A stretch of 64,000 bases of DNA from Scandinavium manionii (GCF_024764775.1 NZ_JALIGC010000030.1:57918-121917), one strand, 5' to 3'; counted from the first letter of the stretch, positions 33,907 through 42,746 are shown. The notes: generated by a model not told the origin, from the sequence alone. Made by a program: numbers and translations.

Positions 33907-36051
33907 TTACAGCGCGCACGACACGCAGCCTTCAATTTCAGTGCCTTCCAGCGCGAGCTGGCGCAGGCGAATGTAATACAGCGTCTTGATGCCTTTCTTC
34001 CAGGCGTAAATCTGCGCTTTATTGATGTCGCGCGTTGTAGCGGTATCGGGGAAGAACAGCGTCAGCGACAGCCCCTGATCGACGTGTTTCGTCGCTTCGG
34101 CGTAGGTATCGATGATTTTCTCCGGCCCGATTTCGTAAGCGTCCTGATACAGCGCCAGGTTGTCGTTAGTCATAAACGGCGCGGGATAGTAAACGCGGCC
34201 GGTTTTGCCTTCCTTGCGAATTTCAATTTTGGACACGATCGGGTGAATGCTCGACGTCGCGTGATTGATATAGGAAATCGACCCGGTCGGCGGCACGGCC
34301 TGTAGATTCTGGTTATAAATCCCGTGCTGCATCACGTCTTCACGCAGCTGTTGCCACATCTCACGCGTGGGCAGGGTGATGCCCGCCTTTGCAAACAGCG
34401 TACGGACTTTCTCGGTTTTCGGCTGCCAGTCATTCTCAAGATACTGGCGGAAATACGCTCCGCTGGCGTAGCGCGAATCGGCAAATCCGGCAAAACGCTG
34501 GTTGCGCTCACGCGCCAGTTTCATCGAGGTATGCAGCGCGTGCCACGTCACGGTGTAGAAATAGAGGTTGGTGAAATCCAGTCCTTCCGGGCTGCCGTAA
34601 GCAATGCCTTCCCGCGCCAGATAACCGTGCAGGTTCATCTGCCCGAGACCAATAGCGTGCGACGCGGCATTTCCGGCTTCGACTGACGGCACCGAGCGAA
34701 TGTGGCTCATGTCCGACACCGCCGTCAGGCCGCGGATTGCCGTTTCCACCGTCAGGCCGAAGTCAGCGGAATCCATCGCCAGCGCGATGTTCAGCGAGCC
34801 TAAGTTGCAGGAGATATCATGCCCGGTATGGGCGTAATCCAGATTTTCATCGAAGCTCGAGGCGCTGTTAACCTGCAAGATTTCAGAGCACAGGTTGCTC
34901 ATGTTGATGCGCCCGGCAATCGGGTTGGCGCGGTTCACGGTATCTTCGTACATGATGTACGGATAGCCGGATTCGAACTGAATTTCGGCCAGTGTCTGGA
35001 AGAAATCACGGGCGTTAATGTACGTTTTACGTACCTGGTCGTTGGCGAGCAGTTCGTCGTACATCTCGCTAATGGCGACATCCCCGAACGGTTTGCCGTA
35101 CAGGCGCTCCACGTCATACGGCGAAAACAGCGCCATCTGCGCGTTTTCTTTCGCTAACTGGAAGGTCACATCCGGGATCACCACGCCGAGCGACAGCGTT
35201 TTGATGCGAATTTTTTCGTCGGCGTTTTCGCGTTTGGTATCCAGAAAACGCAGGATATCCGGGTGATGCGCATGCAGATAAACCGCACCGGCGCCCTGAC
35301 GCGCCCCTAGCTGATTGGCGTAAGAGAACGCATCTTCCAGCATCTTCATCACCGGAATCACGCCGGAGGACTGATTTTCAATGCGCTTAATCGGCGCCCC
35401 GGACTCTCGCAGGTTGGAGAGTAAAAATGCCACGCCGCCGCCGCGTTTGGAGAGCTGCAGCGCCGAATTCACCGCGCGGCCAATCGACTCCATATTGTCT
35501 TCAATACGCAGCAGGAAACAGGATACCAGTTCGCCGCGCTGCTGTTTGCCGCCGTTGAGGAACGTCGGAGTGGCGGGCTGAAAACGTCCGGAAAGCATTT
35601 CATCGACGAGCTGACGGGCGAGGGCTTCATCGCCTTGCGCCAGGCTCAGCGCAACCATCACCACCCGGTCTTCAAAGTGTTCGAGAAACTGTTTGCCGTC
35701 GAAGGATTTCAGGGTGTAGCTGGTGTAATACTTCCACGCGCCGAGGAATGTTTTGAAGCGAAAGCCGCTGGCGTGCGCGTGCGCGAACAGGTCCACCACA
35801 AAGGCGCGATCGAAGCGGGCAAGCGTGCGAGCATCGTAATACCCTTCGGCAACCAGCCAGTCGAGCCGCGTGTCCTGATTGGCAAAGGTGCGGGTTTGCG
35901 GTCTGACGTGGCTTTCCATGAAAGCGCTCACCGCCTCGGCATCTTTTTCAAACTGAATACGGCCCGCTTTGTCGTACAGGTTCAGCATCGCGTTCAGCGC
36001 ATGGTAGTCCGGGGTGCTGTGGGTCACACGTTCTGCGGTTGTCGTTGCCAA
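33907..36051 (-). CDS. nrdE: Class Ib ribonucleotide reductase alpha subunit
   Basis: 714-residue catalytic subunit reducing ribonucleoside diphosphates. Catalytic cysteines are in LVSCFLLRIEDNM and the NLCSEILQVN motif (N-x-C-x-E); the redox pair is the C-terminal EGCVSCAL. It has the short N terminus lacking the ATP-cone activity site, typical of class Ib. Start overlaps the end of nrdI by 28 bp. Confidence 0.97.
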   Translation of the reverse strand: MATTTAERVTHSTPDYHALNAMLNLYDKAGRIQFEKDAEAVSAFMESHVRPQTRTFANQDTRLDWLVAEGYYDARTLARFDRAFVVDLFAHAHASGFRFKTFLGAWKYYTSYTLKSFDGKQFLEHFEDRVVMVALSLAQGDEALARQLVDEMLSGRFQPATPTFLNGGKQQRGELVSCFLLRIEDNMESIGRAVNSALQLSKRGGGVAFLLSNLRESGAPIKRIENQSSGVIPVMKMLEDAFSYANQLGARQGAGAVYLHAHHPDILRFLDTKRENADEKIRIKTLSLGVVIPDVTFQLAKENAQMALFSPYDVERLYGKPFGDVAISEMYDELLANDQVRKTYINARDFFQTLAEIQFESGYPYIMYEDTVNRANPIAGRINMSNLCSEILQVNSASSFDENLDYAHTGHDISCNLGSLNIALAMDSADFGLTVETAIRGLTAVSDMSHIRSVPSVEAGNAASHAIGLGQMNLHGYLAREGIAYGSPEGLDFTNLYFYTVTWHALHTSMKLARERNQRFAGFADSRYASGAYFRQYLENDWQPKTEKVRTLFAKAGITLPTREMWQQLREDVMQHGIYNQNLQAVPPTGSISYINHATSSIHPIVSKIEIRKEGKTGRVYYPAPFMTNDNLALYQDAYEIGPEKIIDTYAEATKHVDQGLSLTLFFPDTATTRDINKAQIYAWKKGIKTLYYIRLRQLALEGTEIEGCVSCAL

Positions 36052-36434
36052 AATTCGCTCACTCCTTTTCGCACATTATCGATATCGCGCGGGGTGCCCA
36101 TCAGCTCAAAACGGTAGAGATAAGGCACGTCACATTTCTGCGCAATCACGTCTCCGGCGCGGGCGTAGGCCTCGCCAAAGTTTCGGTTTCCCGACGCAAT
36201 CACGCCGCGGATCAGCGCGCGATTATGCGGGTCATTTAAAAAACGGATCACCTGGCGAGGCACGGCGCCTGCCGTACCGCCACCGCCGTAGCTTGGCACC
36301 ACCAGAATGTACGGCTCGTCTACCTGAATGCGCTCCCGCTCGTTAAGCGGAATGCGCACTGCGGGCAGCCCTAAACGCTCGATAAAACGCAGCGTATTTT
36401 CGGAACTACTGGAGAAGTAGACGAGGGTGCTCAT
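36024..36434 (-). CDS. nrdI: Flavodoxin-like NrdI
   Basis: FMN protein of 136 residues supplying oxidant for assembly of the manganese cofactor of NrdF. The N-terminal FMN-binding loop is LVYFSSSSENT (about 4-14); VPSYGGGGTAGAV follows. It overlaps nrdH by 4 bp and nrdE by 28 bp, indicating coupled translation. Confidence 0.95.
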   Translation of the reverse strand: MSTLVYFSSSSENTLRFIERLGLPAVRIPLNERERIQVDEPYILVVPSYGGGGTAGAVPRQVIRFLNDPHNRALIRGVIASGNRNFGEAYARAGDVIAQKCDVPYLYRFELMGTPRDIDNVRKGVSEFWQRQPQNV

Positions 36435-36676
36435 GCGCGAGCCGCGGTCGCCTCAGGGCGCAGGCGGTTGATCATGTCCGGGCGGAAGCCTGACCAGCTT
36501 TCTTCCCCGGCGAAAACCACCGGCAGAGAGCGGAATCCTTGTTCGCGCAGGGTGTCAGCGGCGGCAGGATCGAGGTCAATGTTCACCATCTCAAACTCAA
36601 AGCCCCGGGATTCCATCGCACGTTTAGTGGCGTGGCATTGAACGCAATCGTTTCGAGTGTAAATAGTAATGCGCAT
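36431..36676 (-). CDS. nrdH: Glutaredoxin-like electron donor NrdH
   Basis: 81-residue thioredoxin-fold hydrogen donor for NrdEF with the redox motif CVQC (residues 11-14) and the WSGFRPDMINRL C-terminal signature. First gene of nrdHIEF; preceded by NrdR boxes. Confidence 0.95.
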   Translation of the reverse strand: MRITIYTRNDCVQCHATKRAMESRGFEFEMVNIDLDPAAADTLREQGFRSLPVVFAGEESWSGFRPDMINRLRPEATAARA

Positions 36677-36751
36677 GATTCGTATTTCCGTTTAAAATGA
36701 CAAAGCGGCGCGAAAGTTAGCGTCGGTTGTGTGGGTGTCTCTTCAAAAGGA

Positions 36752-36798
36752 ATACTAGATGTAGTTAATAAAAACTTCAACCATACAATATATAGTTA
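36752..36798. promoter_or_regulatory. Tandem NrdR boxes of nrdHIEF
   Basis: ATACTAGATGTAGTTA (36752-36767) and ATACAATATATAGTTA (36783-36798) are two copies of one 16-bp element. Both follow the NrdR pattern ACAC-N8-GTGT loosely, and they are spaced exactly 31 bp, three helical turns, as NrdR pairs are. This predicts repression by NrdR when dATP is plentiful. Confidence 0.75.
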
Positions 36799-36857
36799 TT
36801 TTGAATTGATTTGCCCCCGCTAACGAGCGTAGCGAGGGCGAGGTTTTTTGACTGAAA

Positions 36858-37289
36858 TTACATGCGCATACTGACGGCGAGACGGTTAAAGGCATTCATC
36901 AGGCTGATGGCAAAGGTCAATTCGCTGATTTCTTTCGCGCTGAAATATGCCAGCAGCGGTTCATAAACCGCATCTTCTGCACGGGTGCGGGCAATGTCGG
37001 TCACATCTTCCGCCCAGGCCAGCGCCGCACGCTCACGGTCGGAGAACTGCTGACTCACGCGCCAGCCGGCGAGCGCGTCCAGCTTCACCTGCTCAACGCC
37101 CTGTTTGCGTAGCGCTTTACTGTGCATTTCCAGGCAGAAAGCACAGCCGTTAATCTGCGATACGCGCAGATACACCAGTTCAATCAACGACAGATCCAGT
37201 TCGCTGCGCTCAAGCGCTTTACTTGCTTGCACAAAGGCGGCATAGACTTCAGGGCTCAGTTCATAGTACGGCTGACGTAATGTGGTCAT
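36858..37289 (-). CDS. AhpD-like carboxymuconolactone decarboxylase family protein
   Basis: 143 residues with the peroxidatic CxxC-xxx-H motif INGCAFCLEMHSKAL (about 50-64), the hallmark of AhpD-type alkylhydroperoxidase members of the CMD family. It is most likely a small thiol peroxidase or reductant. Divergent from the MocR-type regulator with 85 bp between, suggesting it is that regulator's target. Not found between nrdH and ygaM in E. coli K-12. Confidence 0.85.
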   Translation of the reverse strand: MTTLRQPYYELSPEVYAAFVQASKALERSELDLSLIELVYLRVSQINGCAFCLEMHSKALRKQGVEQVKLDALAGWRVSQQFSDRERAALAWAEDVTDIARTRAEDAVYEPLLAYFSAKEISELTFAISLMNAFNRLAVSMRM

Positions 37290-37326
37290 TGGGTTTCTCC
37301 TCTTAACGATGGCAGAACTTTAGCAC

Positions 37327-37375
37327 TATAATGGTCTGCTAAAGAGAGCCATCTTTTGAGTGAAAAACCAGACCA
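37327..37375 (+). promoter_or_regulatory. Divergent promoter region of AhpD-like gene and MocR regulator
   Basis: -10 TATAAT at 37327-37332. An inverted pair TGGTCTG (37332-37338) and CAGACCA (37369-37375) flanks the start region, the second ending at the regulator's ATG. These are candidate operator halves for autoregulation; the assignment is inference. Confidence 0.45.
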
Positions 37376-38727
37376 TGAATGACATCTCCCGTGGACCACG
37401 CTACCAGCAAATTTCCCGCCAGCTTAAAGCCGCCATTGAGCAGGGCGAACTTGAGCCGGGCAAACGGCTGCCTGCCAGCCGGGTCTACGCCCAGGAACTT
37501 GGCGTCTCGCGCGCCACGGTGGAAGCCGCCTACGGTGAGCTTGTGGCGCAGGGTTGGCTGGAGCGACGCGGGCAGGCAGGAACGTTTGTCAGTGCAGGCG
37601 TGATGCCAGGGCCCGCCGCGCCGGAACCGATGTGGTACGGCGGCGAGCAGCCGGAGCCGCAACCGTTTCAGATGGGGCTACCCGCCCTGGATCTGTTCCC
37701 GCGTGCGCAGTGGGCGCGGGTGATGGGGCGGCGGCTGCGCACTCAGACGCGCTTCGATCTGGCGCTCGGCGATGTGTGTGGCGAAATGGCGCTGCGCAGT
37801 GCGATTGTCGAATACCTGCGTTTTTCCCGAAGCATCGAGTGTCTGCCGGAACAGGTGTTTATCACCACGGGCTATGCGGCGTCGATGGCGCTGATCCTCA
37901 ACACGCTCGGCCATCCGGGGGATAAAATCTGGCTGGAGGACCCTGGTTTTCCGCTGATCCGCCCGTTGATCGCCCGTCAGGGCATCGCGTATTGTCCGGT
38001 GCCGGTGGATGGCGAAGGCATGCGTATTGATGAAGGACTGCGGCTGGCACCGGATGCGCGTTTTGCGCTGCTGACGCCCGCGCATCAGAGCCCGCTGGGC
38101 GTAGCGCTGTCACTCCCGCGCCGCCATCAGCTATTGGACTGGGCCGCGCACCGGGAAGCGTGGGTAATCGAAGATGACTACGACAGCGAATTTCGCTATC
38201 AGGGTAAACCGCTACCACCGATTAAAAGCCTGGATGCACCGCAGCGGGTGATTTACGCCGGAACGTTCAGCAAATCGATGTTTCCCGCCCTGCGCACCGC
38301 CTGGCTGGTGGTGCCGCTGCCACAGGTGGACGCATTTCGTCAGCAGGCGTCGCTGGCGGCGTGCGGCGTGCCGCTGTTGTGGCAGCAAACGATGGCGGAT
38401 TTCATGCGCGAAGGGCATTTCTGGCGACATCTGAAAAAGATGCGTCAACACTATGCCCAGCGACGTCAGTGGCTGGAGCAGGCGCTGGCGGAGCAGGGGT
38501 TTCGCGTTGTGTCGCAGCAGGGGGGTATTCAGTTGGTGATGAGCGTAGACGGGGACTGTCACGAACTTGCCCGCCGCGGGCGTCAGGCCCGGCTTGCGGT
38601 TCAGGCATTAAGCGACTGGCGGCTCAACAGCCAAGGTGAATCGGGGTTGTTGATGAGCTTCACCAATATCTCAAGTCTGGCGATGGCGCAGCAGCAGGCG
38701 AAAATGCTCTACCAGGCGATAAAATAA
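37375..38727 (+). CDS. MocR-type PLP-dependent regulator (PdxR-like)
   Basis: 450 residues: N-terminal GntR winged helix (about 5-70, RQLKAAIEQGELEPGKRLPASR and LGVSRATVEAAYGEL) fused to a fold-type I aminotransferase domain (about 100-450) with the PLP lysine in YAGTFSKSMFPALR. MocR proteins sense PLP or its Schiff-base adducts. The in-frame GTG at 37360 would add five residues, but ATG 37375 is preferred. Divergent from the AhpD-like gene. Confidence 0.88.
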   Translation: MNDISRGPRYQQISRQLKAAIEQGELEPGKRLPASRVYAQELGVSRATVEAAYGELVAQGWLERRGQAGTFVSAGVMPGPAAPEPMWYGGEQPEPQPFQMGLPALDLFPRAQWARVMGRRLRTQTRFDLALGDVCGEMALRSAIVEYLRFSRSIECLPEQVFITTGYAASMALILNTLGHPGDKIWLEDPGFPLIRPLIARQGIAYCPVPVDGEGMRIDEGLRLAPDARFALLTPAHQSPLGVALSLPRRHQLLDWAAHREAWVIEDDYDSEFRYQGKPLPPIKSLDAPQRVIYAGTFSKSMFPALRTAWLVVPLPQVDAFRQQASLAACGVPLLWQQTMADFMREGHFWRHLKKMRQHYAQRRQWLEQALAEQGFRVVSQQGGIQLVMSVDGDCHELARRGRQARLAVQALSDWRLNSQGESGLLMSFTNISSLAMAQQQAKMLYQAIK

Positions 38728-38730
38728 AAA

Positions 38731-38757
38731 CCCCGGCAGACCAGAAGCCTGCCGGGG
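38731..38757 (-). terminator. Terminator serving ygaM and the MocR gene
   Basis: Perfect 9-bp stem CCCCGGCAG / CTGCCGGGG. On the minus strand it is followed by TTTTTATTTT, so it terminates ygaM transcription; it also lies 3 bp after the convergent MocR gene. Confidence 0.8.
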
Positions 38758-38791
38758 CGGACGCATATTTATTATCAGCACGAAGCGCTAA

Positions 38792-39118
38792 TTATCGACG
38801 CATGCTCAGTAACGCGCCAATAAAGATACCGACCGCAGCGGCGGCACCCACAGTTTGCCACGGTTTATCACGAATAAAGCTGTCCGCACATCCTACAGCA
38901 TCGCACGCTGCCTGTTGGACGCGAGTGCGACCATGCATCCTGGCGCGGGTTTCACGCAGCAATGCTTTGGCTTTGCGCTGGGCGTTATCCGATTCGTCTT
39001 TGGCATCGCTGCCCCAGGACTTTAGCACCTCTTCCAGGGAGTCGGCCAGTTGGCTTACATCGTTTTGAATATCCTGAACGCCATCATCTACATCGTTGCG
39101 ATTAGGTCTGTTGAACAT
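38792..39118 (-). CDS. ygaM: DUF883 membrane-anchored ribosome-binding-type protein YgaM
   Basis: 108 residues with a long amphipathic helical region (about 10-75) and a C-terminal membrane helix in GAAAAVGIFIGALLSMRR. It belongs to the ElaB/YqjD/YgaM family, C-tail-anchored inner-membrane proteins that associate with ribosomes in stationary phase. Position beside ygaC as in E. coli. Confidence 0.92.
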   Translation of the reverse strand: MFNRPNRNDVDDGVQDIQNDVSQLADSLEEVLKSWGSDAKDESDNAQRKAKALLRETRARMHGRTRVQQAACDAVGCADSFIRDKPWQTVGAAAAVGIFIGALLSMRR

Positions 39119-39278
39119 GGGATCCTCCCCTGATTAACGGTGACTTTAAGTCTAGGACAGATTTCATTCCTCTGAGATGAATCACGCCTTATTAAGCCGT
39201 TTATGGATTTTTCTGAAAGCGATGCTAATGCTGAATACTGTAAGGTGGCGTGGCTGTACAGGATAACGAGGAAACACT

Positions 39279-39623
39279 ATGTATTTACGACCTGATGAGG
39301 TAGCGCGCGTTCTTGAAAAAGTCGGTTTCACGATGGACGACGTGACGCAGAAAATTTACGGCTACCGCCGTGGCGATAATTATGTCTATGTGAATCGCGA
39401 AGCGAGGATGGGCAGAACGGCGCTTATCATTCATCCGGCCCTTAAAGAGCGCAGCAATATGCTGGCGGACCCGGCTTCTGATATTAAAACCTGCGACCAT
39501 TATCAACAGTTTCCGCTTTATTTAGGCGGCGATGCGCAACAGCATTATGGAATACCGCACGGCTTCAGCTCTCGCATTGCGCTTGAGCGTTTTCTGAATG
39601 GACTTTTTGGCGACGGGTTATAA
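39279..39623 (+). CDS. ygaC: DUF2002 protein YgaC
   Basis: Cytoplasmic protein of 114 residues, starting MYLRPDEVARVLEKVGF and near-identical in pattern to E. coli YgaC (RRGDNYVYVNREARMGRTAL, GIPHGFSSRIALERFLNGL). In E. coli it is Fur-regulated and its function is unknown. Followed by a hairpin and a dispersed repeat. Confidence 0.92.
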   Translation: MYLRPDEVARVLEKVGFTMDDVTQKIYGYRRGDNYVYVNREARMGRTALIIHPALKERSNMLADPASDIKTCDHYQQFPLYLGGDAQQHYGIPHGFSSRIALERFLNGLFGDGL

Positions 39624-39627
39624 GCCT

Positions 39628-39651
39628 ACGACTGGCAGTCTGGCCAGTCGT
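39628..39651 (+). terminator. Hairpin after ygaC
   Basis: Stem ACGACTGGC / GCCAGTCGT with a 6-base loop, followed by GGCATTTATA. Weak T-content. Confidence 0.5.
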
Positions 39652-39658
39652 GGCATTT

Positions 39659-39784
39659 ATACTCGTGATACTTCAAGCCGCATGTGCGTTGGCTATACCA
39701 GCTCACCCCAGCCACTTACTTGAGTAAGCTCCCGGGACACGCAGGGTTGCCGTCTGCCTGCAATGTGAATTGTTTCGAGTATAT
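39659..39784. repeat. Dispersed palindromic repeat, second full copy
   Basis: 126 bp between ygaC and alaE, ends TATACTCGTGATACTTCAAG and GAATTGTTTCGAGTATA, inner segment CCACTTACTTGAGTAAGCTC. It is the same family as 32809-32935, in the other orientation and more diverged. It ends 6 bp from the alaE stop codon. Confidence 0.8.
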
Positions 39785-39789
39785 CAGCG

Positions 39790-40227
39790 TCAGGCGTACT
39801 GACTGACGCGAAACAAACGGCGGCAATAATCGAGGAAATAGCCGTAAACGGCGCCCATCATCATCGACACCACGATGTTAGAACTTACCGCAGCGGCAAT
39901 CTGATGCCAGTCTGCGCCCACCGACAGTAAAATCAAAACATACACCGGCGACTGAAACGTCACGTAGGCTACGACGTCGGCGAGGTTTTTCATCCATTTT
40001 GACGGGCTCAATCGGCGGGTATAGCGCATCATCCAGTCACGGTAAAAACCGTATGGCCATGCAATTAAAATGTTGACCGGGATAGCCACCAGACGCGAAG
40101 AAAGTGACTGCTCAAAGCTCATACCGGAGAGAAAGATTTCAATTAACATGTTCACGACGGAACAGTAGACCACCATGGCGAAAGTGTCTGCTGCCGCATG
40201 ACGCAGGCGAGACTGCGCAGAGAACAT
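39790..40227 (-). CDS. alaE: L-alanine exporter AlaE
   Basis: Inner-membrane protein of 145 residues (E. coli 149) with four hydrophobic segments, starting MFSAQSRLRHAAADTFAMVV at ATG 40227 with AAGGAG before it. The frame is open a further 37 codons upstream, but those do not match the family. Exports excess L-alanine; induced by alanine through Lrp in E. coli. Confidence 0.93.
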   Translation of the reverse strand: MFSAQSRLRHAAADTFAMVVYCSVVNMLIEIFLSGMSFEQSLSSRLVAIPVNILIAWPYGFYRDWMMRYTRRLSPSKWMKNLADVVAYVTFQSPVYVLILLSVGADWHQIAAAVSSNIVVSMMMGAVYGYFLDYCRRLFRVSQYA

Positions 40228-40920
40228 CAGTATGCTCCTTGAAGAAAGAGGTAAAAACGGGCTTTTAGCGTTATGAACAGTGCTTTGGGTTGGCTCTGCT
40301 TTCCGGAATAGAATATCTATCTGGATTGAAAGTAACAACTAGCTCAAAATTTTTATTTATACGCGTTTTGTTAATAAAATACTCTGCGTGGAGAGGTTTT
40401 CATTGCATAACGCTATTTTTGTTGCTGATGTTGTTTTTGTTGTTACTTTTCAATATGTTAATTGTATTTTTCGGCAAGGCTGTTTCAGTGGCGCTGGTTG
40501 AGCGAGCAAAATTTTATCCTGTGGCATCATCCAAAATTTATTCAGCGTTTATTGCTTATTATGTTAATTTTTGCAGTGGTTTATTCTGGGTGTGCTGTGG
40601 TTTTTCTATTCATCTTAAGTGGGTGTTTATTCAGTTTCTTGTTCAGTTGTGGGCTGGGCTAATCGCCTGACAGTAAAGAAAGAGTTTTCCTTCCGTCAGG
40701 CATGCCTACAGATAAAATTAACAGTATTTATTCAGTCGTCACCGTTAAATGTTTACGGATATATGAAAGTATTCCTGGGCTGTTATCGTTAAATATATAT
40801 ATTGATAATATCACTATGAGATAAAGAGACCTGTGCAGCGGTGGTAAATAATCCACTCATATAATACAATCGTTCCCGTAGTAACAATTTTTAGCCAGTG
40901 GAAAGGAATTTAAATAATAT
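40228..40920. other. AT-rich interval between alaE and stpA
   Basis: About 690 bp without a gene I can support. An open frame on the plus strand (40290-40670) is hydrophobic only because the DNA is T-rich, and it lacks a ribosome-binding site. The section is much more AT-rich than its flanks, as expected for the H-NS/StpA-bound stpA control region. Confidence 0.4.
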
Positions 40921-41322
40921 ATGTCAACTCTGTTACAGAAACTTAATAATATTCGTACCCTGCGCGCCATGACGCGTGAATTCTCCATTGACGTGCTTGA
41001 AGAGATGCTGGAAAAATTCAGGATCGTGACTGAAGAAAAACGTAGCGAAGAAGAAAGTCTGCGCGAAAATTTGGCCGAGAAACAGGAAAAAATCAATACC
41101 TGGCTTGAACTTATGAAATCCGAAGGCATCTCCCCGGATGACCTGGTGGGTGACCTTGCGGCGCCAACAGGCACCAGCAAAAAACGTGCGGCTCGCCCGG
41201 CAAAATACCGTTTCACTGATTTCAACGGTGAGCAGAAAACCTGGACTGGTCAGGGCAGAATGCCGAAGCCGATCGCTCAGGCGGTGGCTAACGGTAAATC
41301 GCTTAATGATTTTCTGATTTAA
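40921..41322 (+). CDS. stpA: H-NS paralogue StpA
   Basis: Nucleoid-associated protein and RNA chaperone, 133 residues. N-terminal coiled-coil oligomerisation domain (about 1-65) and C-terminal DNA-binding domain with the AT-hook-like TWTGQGRMPKPIAQAV motif (about 108-123). The PAKYRF...GEQKTWTGQGRMP form and position next to alaE favour StpA over H-NS. Terminator follows. Confidence 0.93.
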   Translation: MSTLLQKLNNIRTLRAMTREFSIDVLEEMLEKFRIVTEEKRSEEESLRENLAEKQEKINTWLELMKSEGISPDDLVGDLAAPTGTSKKRAARPAKYRFTDFNGEQKTWTGQGRMPKPIAQAVANGKSLNDFLI

Positions 41323-41345
41323 GATTGAAGCGTTAACAACGATGG

Positions 41346-41370
41346 CGGTGAGGTTTCCCTCACCGTTTTT
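41346..41370 (+). terminator. stpA terminator
   Basis: Stem CGGTGAGG / CCTCACCG with TTTC loop and TTTTT. Confidence 0.85.
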
Positions 41371-41372
41371 AT

Positions 41373-41552
41373 TTAGCAGACGCCAAAGTCGCCTTCTTCA
41401 TGGTAGGGAGCAACATCTACCGCTTTCAGGGTATATTTCTCCCCCTGTTCATCGCTTGCAGCAACAGCCACAATTTGGTCGCCGTGAATTTCGATGATTT
41501 TCATTTTGGGGCCGCCCATTTTGGGTTGTACCAGATCGCCAACAGAATACAT
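41373..41552 (-). CDS. DUF2158 small protein (YodC-like)
   Basis: 59 residues on the minus strand from ATG 41552, starting MYSVGDLVQPKMGGPKMKII, with GGAG spaced 7 bp upstream. The VGD-V-x-x-K-x-GGP-x-M opening is that of the DUF2158/YodC family, predicted small SH3-like beta-barrels of unknown function. Convergent with stpA, ending just after its terminator. Confidence 0.8.
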   Translation of the reverse strand: MYSVGDLVQPKMGGPKMKIIEIHGDQIVAVAASDEQGEKYTLKAVDVAPYHEEGDFGVC

Positions 41553-41713
41553 TGTGTTCTCCTTTTTTATTGCCTGTCGTTATACCTTAGCGCACGCAGG
41601 GTTAAAAAGGTAAAAGAGGGTAAACGCGATGGGTGAAAATGCCAGGACGGGCGACAATGGCTACGCTTAGAGATGTATCTCTTTTTTATCATGACTAATT
41701 GCATGGAGTTTTT

Positions 41714-41872
41714 ATGGGTTTCTGGCGCATCGTTTTTACCATTCTCATCCCACCGTTGGGCGTTTTGCTGGGTAAAGGATTTGGCTGGGCGTTTATCCTT
41801 AACATCGTGCTGACGCTGCTCGGTTATATTCCGGGTCTGATCCACGCATTCTGGGTTCAGACGCGCGACTGA
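41714..41872 (+). CDS. yqaE: PMP3-family membrane protein YqaE
   Basis: 52 residues, MGFWRIVFTILIPPLGVLLG then KGFGWAFILNIVLTLLGYIPG, ending FWVQTRD. Two membrane helices; proteolipid PMP3 family, linked elsewhere to membrane potential under stress. It differs from E. coli YqaE at only a few positions. Start ATG 41714, with the purine-rich GGAG at 41705-41708. Confidence 0.95.
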   Translation: MGFWRIVFTILIPPLGVLLGKGFGWAFILNIVLTLLGYIPGLIHAFWVQTRD

Positions 41873-42092
41873 TTTCAATCAGTGACGTTTTTTACCCGGT
41901 GGCGTTTCGCTCACCGGGCCTGTGCTTTAATACCCGACTTTTAACACCTGCCCGCTTTGCCCCCTTCAACACTCCGACGAAACGCCAGCGCAGAGCCATC
42001 CGGGACGCTGCGCACCTGTGCGCCGTAGCGCAGGGGAAGTTTTATGCGGTAAAGTGAGTGAAAATTGAGGGTATGCGGGTAAGGAAATATCC

Positions 42093-42731
42093 ATGGCAGC
42101 ACGCATCGATTATGAAATTGAAAAATACCAGTTTACGCAAGTGGATGAATCGCCACGGCTGACGCAGCAATGGGCTGAAGTGCTTGAAGAGTGTCGACAG
42201 GAAAAAGCGGGCAGTGAGGCGCGTTTGCGGCTGGCCTTGCTTAACGTGGACTATGTCACCAGTTTTGAGCTGCCTTTTCGCCTGCAACTGATCCGCGCGC
42301 CGCAGTTTATCGACCGTTTGCGTGCTGAGCTGCAACTCAGCCGTAAACCCGTCACCATCAGCGATAACCGCTATGGTTGCGTTTATAGCCTCAAAGCCGA
42401 TCTCAGCCACGTGCCGGAAACGTTCCGCTACCGTTTCTCCAACCGCATACGCCGGGTTGAGTCGGGAAATGTCACGACAGCCTCCTATCAGAATATTGCG
42501 AAACAGGTGAAAGCCCCGCGCGAACGTCTGAGACTGGCGCTGGAGGCTGGTTTACCGGTTACGGCGCTGGATGGCCTGTTTTGGTTTGGCATGCAGCGTA
42601 TCGCCGCGGATGTTTCTACCCTGAGAAAGTCCGGCATGAAGATTTCCACCGATGAAGTGGACGCGTTCGATACGCTGACAGGTACCCTTCGCCGGGTACC
42701 TGTTTATCAGTGGGTGAGGCAGGAGAGATAA
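42093..42731 (+). CDS. Hypothetical protein, 212 residues
   Basis: Not recognised. The start MAARIDYEIEKYQFTQVDESP follows GGAAATATCC. The sequence is soluble and rich in Arg and Leu with predicted mixed helix; no signal peptide, membrane segment or known motif was seen. The C-terminal STDEVDAFDTLTGTLRRVPVYQWVRQ has a helix-turn-helix-like feel but cannot be assigned. Codon use resembles the core genes. A 10-bp inverted repeat in its 3' end (42678-42703) could form a hairpin in the mRNA. It is convergent with the next gene, 15 bp apart. Confidence 0.7.
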   Translation: MAARIDYEIEKYQFTQVDESPRLTQQWAEVLEECRQEKAGSEARLRLALLNVDYVTSFELPFRLQLIRAPQFIDRLRAELQLSRKPVTISDNRYGCVYSLKADLSHVPETFRYRFSNRIRRVESGNVTTASYQNIAKQVKAPRERLRLALEAGLPVTALDGLFWFGMQRIAADVSTLRKSGMKISTDEVDAFDTLTGTLRRVPVYQWVRQER

Positions 42732-42746
42732 TTAGAGGAAGCGGCG

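Noticed and set aside
40290..40670. Possible 126-residue membrane protein upstream of stpA
   Set aside because: Hydrophobic residues come from T-rich DNA, there is no ribosome-binding site, and the composition is that of a regulatory region.
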